A DNA stretch of 16,894 nucleotides from CAYIGN01 sp964363055 (lineage in GTDB: Bacteria > Patescibacteriota > Minisyncoccia > Sungbacterales > HO2-52-23): assembly GCA_964363055.1 (NCBI GenBank), contig CAYIGN010000009.1, forward strand, positions 1 through 16,894. The letters are read 5' to 3'. The position numbers and the translations under genes are program-made. Shown here one piece after another: positions 12,272-16,894 of this stretch; position 1 is the stretch's first letter, and each line of letters opens with the position of its first letter. Under the pieces are notes generated by a model. The model saw only the letters and a program-made list of their open reading frames with translations. It did not search any database and was not told where the DNA came from.

Positions 12272-12295
12272 GCCGAGCAGAGGGTAGGCGGCTCG

Positions 12296-12745
12296 TTATC
12301 CCACCCGCGCCAGAATCGGCTTGCGGTTTTTTTTGCGCGTATCGGGCGAAATAACGTTGGCGTGGAGATGCGCCACCGAGGCGCCGGTGTATAGCGCATT
12401 GCCGAAGCGCATTAGTAAAGCGCCTCCTTTGATTTTTCGTTTTGCCGCGGTGAAATCTATAAATGTGCGGAGTTCCTTCCAAGCTGCAAGGGATACTTCG
12501 GAAAAACGTTCAGTATGCTTTTTATGTATCAGGAGCAGGTGGTGTTTCGCGCCTTTATAGGGATACATATTTTCGGTCAGAATCCAATGCCGGCCGGATT
12601 TGAGAATCGGTTTTTTGTGGTAGCGCCTAAGATGCGCGGGGCAGAATGGGCATACTCCATCCTTGCGGATTTTGCTTATCACGTTTTTGTAGGCATCATC
12701 CGGCCGGTATGCGGTATTTTCAAGATTGACGAATGACCGCTTCAT
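12296..12745 (-). CDS. HIT (histidine triad) family nucleotide hydrolase/transferase
   Basis: 149 residues. HIT proteins hydrolyse or transfer nucleoside monophosphates (Ap4A, AMP-lysine and similar). A CPFC pair (C32, C35) with nearby His suggests a structural zinc. ENMYPYKGAKHHLLLIHKKH is the usual middle block. The triad reads H126-L-H128-A-N130: the nucleophilic second His is kept, but the third His is Asn. Its start codon shares one base with the thyA stop (TAATG), so it is translated with thyA and may handle nucleotide by-products. The substrate is unknown. Confidence 0.85.
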   Translation of the reverse strand: MKRSFVNLENTAYRPDDAYKNVISKIRKDGVCPFCPAHLRRYHKKPILKSGRHWILTENMYPYKGAKHHLLLIHKKHTERFSEVSLAAWKELRTFIDFTAAKRKIKGGALLMRFGNALYTGASVAHLHANVISPDTRKKNRKPILARVG

Positions 12746-13632
12746 TATATGGGTGTGGGGATAAACATTTTGGGATGGGGTTCGTAATCAGTGAGGGTGA
12801 AGTGCTCCGGTCTGAAGTCAAAAATATCCGTGATGGAAGGATTAAGTGTGGCGGTCGGCAGTTTTCTCGGCTCCCGGCCGAGCAATTCTTTGACTTTCTC
12901 ATACTGGCTTTGGTAGATGTGGACATCGGAAAAAGTATAGACGACATCCTTGAGGGTATATCCGAGAATCTGTGCCAACATCATACCGAATGCGGCGTAT
13001 TGGATGATGTTAAAGGGTACCCCGACCGGGAAGTCGGCGCTTCGCTGGAAATGATGGATAGTAAGTTCTTTGGTCTCCGGGTATGCAAGCACATGGATCC
13101 AGCCGTGGCAGGGCGCGACCACCACTTTTCGGGTAAGTCCAGAATGCTGGAGTGTATATTGCGGGATCCATGGCGAGATAAAGTGTGTCCGCAGATACGG
13201 CCGCTCTTTAATCTGCTGTATTAGGTGCGCGACTTGATTGAACGGTTTGCCTTCTTTGGTTGGAAAAGAGGTCCATGCGGCTCCGTATGATCCGTCTCCC
13301 AAATCGCCCTCAGATAGTCCGAAGGTCGCGCATTTTTCTTTGGTAACCCACGGCTTCCACCATTTGCAGCCGAATTTCTCAAGTTCTTGTTGGGTGCGCG
13401 CTCCGTGCAAAAACGCGATGTGCTCCGACAGGGCGCCGGTAAACATCGAGCCGGAGAGATCCCGCTCGGTGATCACCGGAAATCCATTTTCAAGCGAATA
13501 GCGCAGCTGCTGCCCCACGAGCATTCTGGCCTTCTCGCCGTGAATGGGGAGGACTTCAGCGCCCTCCTCAAATATCTTTCGGAGCAAGTTTTGGTACTGC
13601 GCATCCGGCGTGCGCTGGCGGTAGGGCTTCAT
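12745..13632 (-). CDS. thyA: Thymidylate synthase (folate-dependent, ThyA type)
   Basis: 295 residues, close to the usual 264-300. It converts dUMP and 5,10-methylene-tetrahydrofolate to dTMP and dihydrofolate. The catalytic Cys is C175 in APCHGW. The dUMP-binding QRSADFPVGVPFNIIQYA (196-213) is fully conserved, with LGDGSYGAAW and DVHIYQSQYEKVKELL also present. A leaderless-type promoter lies 8 nt before the ATG. The gene is divergent from a dihydrofolate reductase gene, which recycles its product, and co-transcribed with the HIT gene. Confidence 0.96.
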   Translation of the reverse strand: MKPYRQRTPDAQYQNLLRKIFEEGAEVLPIHGEKARMLVGQQLRYSLENGFPVITERDLSGSMFTGALSEHIAFLHGARTQQELEKFGCKWWKPWVTKEKCATFGLSEGDLGDGSYGAAWTSFPTKEGKPFNQVAHLIQQIKERPYLRTHFISPWIPQYTLQHSGLTRKVVVAPCHGWIHVLAYPETKELTIHHFQRSADFPVGVPFNIIQYAAFGMMLAQILGYTLKDVVYTFSDVHIYQSQYEKVKELLGREPRKLPTATLNPSITDIFDFRPEHFTLTDYEPHPKMFIPTPI

Positions 13633-13640
13633 ATCTATGG

Positions 13641-13669
13641 ATTATTTCATGTGGCCGCATTCCGGTCAA
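13641..13669 (-). promoter_or_regulatory. Leaderless-type thyA promoter
   Basis: On the minus strand TTGACC (13669-13664), 17 bp, AATAAT (13646-13641), then 8 nt to the ATG at 13632. No Shine-Dalgarno sequence. No equally good promoter for the divergent reductase gene was found in the 74-bp gap. Confidence 0.65.
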
Positions 13670-13706
13670 CCTTGCGGAGAAGCCCGGCCTATGCAATTAT
13701 TGGAGC

Positions 13707-14216
13707 ATGAAAGTTATATTTTTCGCGGCAATGACGGTGAATGGGAAAATCGCCCATACTTCGGATGAACTGGTGGATTGGACGTCAAAGGAGGACAAGC
13801 GGTTTTTTCACGAGGAGACCAAAAAGTGCGGCGTGGTGGTGATGGGCAACAATACCTATAAGACCATTGGCCGTCCCCTTCCCGGGCGGTTGAACGTGGT
13901 GATGACGAGAACCCCCGATATAACAAAAAATTGGGAAGGAGTATTGGAGTTTACTGATAAACCGCCGCGCGAATTGCTTCAGAATTTGGAGCGGCGCGGA
14001 TTTTCTTCGGTCGCGGTAACCGGCGGCGCGCAGGTCTTCAGTCAATTTTTGGAGGCCGGGCTCGCGGATGAATTGGCGATTACGATTGAGCCCAAGATTT
14101 TCGGCAGCGGCGTGAATCTCTTTGCGGATATAGCCAAAGATTTCGCGCTTGAGCTTTTGGAAGTGCGGAATCTGAATCCGCATGTCGTTTTACTTCGTTA
14201 TAAAGTAATAAAATAA
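13707..14216 (+). CDS. Dihydrofolate reductase family protein (RibD/DHFR fold)
   Basis: 169 residues. FFAAMTVNGKIA starts the fold, GVVVMGNNTYKTIGRPLPGR with NVVMTR holds the NADPH-binding region, and VTGGAQVFSQFLEAGLADEL is the second nucleotide-binding block. The sequence is between classical FolA and the RibD C-terminal domain. Its place directly opposite thyA and upstream of glyA makes tetrahydrofolate regeneration the most likely role; a riboflavin-pathway reductase is the main alternative, but no rib genes are near. The stop is 9 nt before the next gene. Confidence 0.85.
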   Translation: MKVIFFAAMTVNGKIAHTSDELVDWTSKEDKRFFHEETKKCGVVVMGNNTYKTIGRPLPGRLNVVMTRTPDITKNWEGVLEFTDKPPRELLQNLERRGFSSVAVTGGAQVFSQFLEAGLADELAITIEPKIFGSGVNLFADIAKDFALELLEVRNLNPHVVLLRYKVIK

Positions 14217-14225
14217 CTTCTTGCC

Positions 14226-14906
14226 ATGGCGATACTCACGGCGTATAGACAAAAGATTCTTTTTGTAATCATCTTCGCGCTCCTTGGTCTTGCGGCGCTC
14301 CAAGTCCCGTTTACCCAGCTTGCGGGATCAAAAGTCAAATTCACACTGTTTGATTTCTTCGGCCCGATCGCAACCGGATTTATAGGGACTCTGCCGGGAA
14401 TGGCGGCGGTTCTCCTCATGCAGTTAGGAAATTTTCTGGTTCATGGCGCACAGGTGGCTGACGCGGGTACCATAATCCGTTTCTTCCCCACGCTTGCGGC
14501 CGCATACTATTTTGGGAGAAAAGATAAAGTCGGGATAGTGCTGCCGCTCCTTGCAATCGTCACTTTTGTCGCGCATCCTATCGGCCGGACTGTATGGTAT
14601 TATTCGCTTTTTTGGACGATTCCTGTGTTTTGTTACTTTCTGCGCGACCGTTCGTTGTTTGCACGGGCGCTTGGCGCAGCCTTCACTGCGCATGCGGTTG
14701 GCGGAGCGCTGTGGATTTGGGCGTTCAACCTGCCTGCGGCGGTATGGATTTCGTTGATTCCGGTGGTTGCCATGGAGCGGTTGTTATTCGCTTCGGGGAT
14801 TGCCGGAGTGTATGTTTTGCTGAATAATGTTCTTTTTGTGTTGTCCAAAAAACGATTCACGCCCAACGCGTTTCTTGTCAACAAAAAATATGTTTTCCTC
14901 AATTAA
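14226..14906 (+). CDS. Polytopic membrane protein, ECF S-component-like
   Basis: 226 residues with six or seven hydrophobic segments, the first about residues 10-32, a long pair at 39-70 around FDFFGPIATGFIGTLPGMAA, and others to about 210. A size near 200 residues, six helices and a Gly-Pro-rich second helix resemble substrate-binding S subunits of energy-coupling-factor vitamin transporters, but no specific family is recognised. It lies between the reductase and glyA and overlaps glyA by 17 nt, so it is expressed with folate genes. Uptake of folate or another one-carbon-related compound is an inference from position only. Confidence 0.6.
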   Translation: MAILTAYRQKILFVIIFALLGLAALQVPFTQLAGSKVKFTLFDFFGPIATGFIGTLPGMAAVLLMQLGNFLVHGAQVADAGTIIRFFPTLAAAYYFGRKDKVGIVLPLLAIVTFVAHPIGRTVWYYSLFWTIPVFCYFLRDRSLFARALGAAFTAHAVGGALWIWAFNLPAAVWISLIPVVAMERLLFASGIAGVYVLLNNVLFVLSKKRFTPNAFLVNKKYVFLN

Positions 14907-16146
14907 AAAAACCGATCCTGAACTAGCAAAACTTGTTGAAGAAGAAACAAAGCGTCAGCAGCATACGCTTGATTTAATTCCTTCGGAAAATATTGTTTCT
15001 CCGGCGGTTTTGGAGGCGCTCGGCTCTGCCTTGACCAACAAGTATTCCGAGGGGTATCCCAAGAAGCGCTACTACGCGGGCAATGCGATCGTAGATGACA
15101 TTGAGGTACTGGCGCAGGAGCGGGCGCGGAAGGTTTTTCATTTGAACAAGAATTGGCACGTGAATGTCCAGGCCTATTCCGGCTCCCCGGCCAATATGGC
15201 AGTGTATTACGCGCTCCTTGAGCCTGGAGAAAAAATAATGGGAATGTCGCTGCCCTTTGGCGGTCATCTGACCCACGGCTGGAAAGTAAATTTTTCGGCG
15301 CGATTTTATGTCTCGTCGCAATATACTGTAGGTCGCGATGGATATATTGATTACGGAGAAGTCAGGAGATTGGCCAGGAAAGAGAAGCCCAAAATTATCG
15401 TGACCGGCGCTACGGCCTATCCGCGCATTTTTGATTTCAAGAAATTTCGGAAGATTGCGGATGAAATCGGCGCGTACTTGATGACCGACATTGCGCATAT
15501 CGCGGGTTTGATTGCCGCCGGAGCGCATCCCTCGCCGTTTCCGTATGCGGATGTGGTGACCACCACAACCCATAAGACCTTGCGGGGACCGCGTGGGGCG
15601 ATTATATTCGCAAATCGCAAATCGCAAATCGCAAATCGTCATAAAATAGATATTGCATCCGCGATCGACAAAGCCGTATTTCCGGCTCTGCAAGGCGGGC
15701 CGCATGACAATCAAACCGCGGCAATTGCGGTATGCCTCGGAGAGGCAATGAAACCGGCGTTCAGAAAATACGGGCATCAGATTGTGAAAAACGCCAAGGC
15801 GCTTGCGGCCGCGCTTACCAAACTTGGTTTTGAGCTGGTCTCGGGCGGCACGGACAATCATTTGATGCTGATTGATTTGACGCCGCTCGGCATTTCAGGC
15901 CGCGAGGTGCAGGACAAACTGGAGACCGCAGGAATTATTGTCAACCGCAACACCATCCCCTATGACACCCGTTCACCCTTTGACCCCTCCGGCATCCGCA
16001 TCGGCACTCCGTCAGTGACCACGCGAGGGATGAAGGAGAAGGAGATGGCGCAGATTGCAGAATTGATTCATAGGACCTTGACAGGATCTACTGGGCCTGT
16101 AATACTCGGAGAAGTCAAAGTTCTATGTAAACGATTCCCGATATAG
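14890..16146 (+). CDS. glyA: Serine hydroxymethyltransferase
   Basis: 418 residues from ATG 14890; an earlier in-frame start at 14827 would add 21 residues not typical of the family. It is a PLP enzyme that transfers the serine hydroxymethyl group to tetrahydrofolate, giving glycine and the methylene-THF used by ThyA. Motifs: LIPSENIVSPAVLEALGS, YSEGYPKKRYYAGN, AYSGSPANMAVYYALL, DIAHIAGLIAAG, TTTTHKTLRGPRG with the PLP lysine K229, and GIRIGTPSVTTRG. A seven-residue polar insertion, RKSQIAN, lies right after the PLP loop and is encoded by a perfect heptad array. The start overlaps the preceding membrane gene by 17 nt. Confidence 0.97.
   Translation: MFSSIKKTDPELAKLVEEETKRQQHTLDLIPSENIVSPAVLEALGSALTNKYSEGYPKKRYYAGNAIVDDIEVLAQERARKVFHLNKNWHVNVQAYSGSPANMAVYYALLEPGEKIMGMSLPFGGHLTHGWKVNFSARFYVSSQYTVGRDGYIDYGEVRRLARKEKPKIIVTGATAYPRIFDFKKFRKIADEIGAYLMTDIAHIAGLIAAGAHPSPFPYADVVTTTTHKTLRGPRGAIIFANRKSQIANRHKIDIASAIDKAVFPALQGGPHDNQTAAIAVCLGEAMKPAFRKYGHQIVKNAKALAAALTKLGFELVSGGTDNHLMLIDLTPLGISGREVQDKLETAGIIVNRNTIPYDTRSPFDPSGIRIGTPSVTTRGMKEKEMAQIAELIHRTLTGSTGPVILGEVKVLCKRFPI
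15611..15638 (+). repeat. Perfect CAAATCG x4 array in glyA
   Basis: Four identical CAAATCG units encode NRKSQIANR in the loop between GPRGAIIFA and the following helix. Ordinary GlyA has a shorter loop here. Confidence 0.95.
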
Positions 16147-16155
16147 GAGGATCCA

Positions 16156-16419
16156 ATGATGGCAAAAGCGGCGAGAGTTATGGGTATCTTTGTTGGATCC
16201 CTCATGGTGTTATTCATCTTGATGGAACCGCCATGGGATGGCATCGGCTCAATGGGGCCTTGGCTACAAGTCATTGAGTCGTTTGAAAAAGGTCAGACGC
16301 TGTCATGGCTTCTCATCGGCGGAGCGATCTTCATGGCGTTGGTTTATCTCGGTTTCAGTACGATTATTGTCCTTGGGATAGAGGAGATAGTTTATCAGCG
16401 TAAGCGTAGAAGGATATAA
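16156..16419 (+). CDS. Small two-helix membrane protein
   Basis: 87 residues from ATG 16156 (or 86 from 16159), with a strong TAGGAGGA 6 nt upstream that overlaps the end of glyA, so it is the last gene of that operon. Two hydrophobic helices, about residues 8-24 (VMGIFVGSLMVLFILM) and 50-75, are joined by a polar loop, and the protein ends with the basic tail YQRKRRRI. This suggests a hairpin with a cytoplasmic C-terminus. No family recognised. Confidence 0.7.
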   Translation: MMAKAARVMGIFVGSLMVLFILMEPPWDGIGSMGPWLQVIESFEKGQTLSWLLIGGAIFMALVYLGFSTIIVLGIEEIVYQRKRRRI

Positions 16420-16462
16420 ACTGGTCGTGAAGTGTCCGGCACGAACGCATTTTCAGCATCAC

Positions 16463-16490
16463 AGGATCCCTCGCGGGTCCTCTTTTATTT
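16463..16490 (+). terminator. Rho-independent terminator of the glyA operon
   Basis: AGGA and CCC (16463-16470, with one bulged T) pair with GGG and TCCT (16475-16481), loop TCGC, followed by CTTTTATTT. It lies 43 nt after the small membrane gene and abuts the next promoter. Confidence 0.65.
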
Positions 16491-16518
16491 GACTTCCTGC
16501 AATATCTACTGGTATATT
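16489..16518 (+). promoter_or_regulatory. Leaderless-type promoter of the last TA pair
   Basis: TTGACT (16489-16494), an 18-bp spacer, TATATT (16513-16518), then 6 nt to ATG 16525. The -35 box begins inside the U-tail of the terminator. Confidence 0.6.
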
Positions 16519-16524
16519 ACGAGT

Positions 16525-16803
16525 ATGGATGTAGTAACTATCCCCAGAAACCTTGTCCAAGAAGATGATTTGGTAGTGATTCCTAGGCGGGAATATGAGG
16601 AGTTTTTGGAATTGAAGAAAGTTATTCCGATAGTAAAAGCTACCCCGTCGGAATTGCGCGCAATACGGAGATCGGAAAAAGAAATCCGCGAGGGTAAATA
16701 TATTTCTTGGCATGAACTCAAGCGGGAATTGGCGAGTACTCGTTACCGACGGCGCCGCCAAACAAATAAGACGTCTGCCTCGCAAAGACAGAGACCGAGT
16801 TGA
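16525..16803 (+). CDS. Antitoxin of a RelBE-type pair
   Basis: 92 residues from ATG 16525. An N-terminal strand-rich piece, VTIPRNLVQEDDLVVIPRRE, recalls AbrB- or Phd-like dimerisation parts, then YEEFLELKK, and a helix ending EIREGKYISWHELKREL typical of RelB-like antitoxins. The conserved part stops near residue 70; the rest (RYRRRRQTNKTSASQRQRPS) is Arg-rich and lies wholly over the toxin gene in another frame. The overlap of 92 nt is unusual and suggests the original stop was lost or that the tail is dispensable. Confidence 0.75.
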   Translation: MDVVTIPRNLVQEDDLVVIPRREYEEFLELKKVIPIVKATPSELRAIRRSEKEIREGKYISWHELKRELASTRYRRRRQTNKTSASQRQRPS

Positions 16804-16894
16804 GCAGGCGGCGGAGGATATGGGGGCGGATCCTTTTGGTGGCGATATAGTTAAGCTCGGCGGCGGGGAAGACACGTGGCGTCGGCGGGTGGGA
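16712..16894 (+). CDS. RelE-type toxin, 5' part (cut by window end)
   Basis: 61 codons from ATG 16712 run open to the last base. WRVLVTDGAAKQIRRLP, then KDRDRVEQAAEDM, DPFGGDIVKL and DTWRRRVG form the RelE pattern of strand, two helices and the GD-x-KL...W-R-RVG core. The usual length is 85-90 residues, so about 25 are missing. It is in the +1 frame relative to the antitoxin gene, which overlaps it by 92 nt. ATG 16712 gives a six-residue lead before the first strand; a later non-ATG start is possible. Confidence 0.78.
   Translation, partial: MNSSGNWRVLVTDGAAKQIRRLPRKDRDRVEQAAEDMGADPFGGDIVKLGGGEDTWRRRVG

Noticed and set aside
13633..13706. Promoter for the dihydrofolate reductase gene
   Set aside because: Candidate -10 boxes near TGCAAT lack a -35 at 16-18 bp; not called.
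2282..15638. Heptad insertions as assembly errors
   Set aside because: They are in frame, differ in unit sequence between genes, and fall in known variable loops, which errors would not do.
14974..15861. Minus-strand ORF of 295 codons inside glyA
   Set aside because: Long but fully antisense to glyA, Arg/His-rich, without any recognisable domain.

Overview
The window looks like a chromosomal segment of a Candidate Phyla Radiation (Patescibacteria) bacterium, most likely Parcubacteria-like. This rests on protein style: a short MetRS, a LeuRS with a HVGN signature, a RibD-like dihydrofolate reductase, a dCMP deaminase with an N-terminal extension, and many small toxin-antitoxin (TA) pairs. No taxonomic search could be run. 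TGA, TAG and TAA all end intact genes, so the standard genetic code applies. No rRNA, tRNA or CRISPR array was seen.

Layout: the 3' end of an AI-2E-family membrane protein (1-447); a 165-bp MITE-like element with 27-bp terminal inverted repeats and a 6-bp target duplication (470-634); a YdjM-like membrane protein gene (minus) divergent from metG; a HicBA pair; a RelBE-type pair whose toxin stop overlaps the tatD start; an unknown 131-aa gene (minus) divergent from leuS; a small membrane protein and a pseudopilin; tsaC/sua5; a small zinc-ribbon gene; a nucleotidyltransferase plus dCMP deaminase; a second HicBA pair; thyA plus a HIT-family gene (minus); a dihydrofolate reductase, a six-to-seven-helix membrane protein, glyA and a small membrane protein; and a second RelBE-type pair cut by the window end. 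The right half holds a nearly complete dTMP supply route: dCMP deaminase makes dUMP, ThyA methylates it, the reductase restores tetrahydrofolate, and GlyA recharges it with a one-carbon unit.

Three layers of structure go beyond gene content. (1) Seven heptamer tracts with the pattern NNNCAAR sit inside metG, tatD, leuS (four) and glyA, always on the sense strand. Four are perfect arrays of exactly four units (28 nt), as expected if one seed heptamer gained three more (21 nt, frame-preserving). Two in leuS form in-frame 27-nt direct repeats that bracket part of the editing domain. (2) Palindromic elements are inserted in frame in tatD and in the pilin, the latter between 8-bp direct repeats and duplicating the prepilin-peptidase motif. 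(3) Several promoters have a -10 box only 6-9 nt upstream of the start codon, predicting leaderless mRNAs for hicB1, leuS, hicB2, thyA, the last antitoxin and the YdjM-like gene. The leuS promoter shares its -35 bases with the oppositely oriented promoter of its neighbour.
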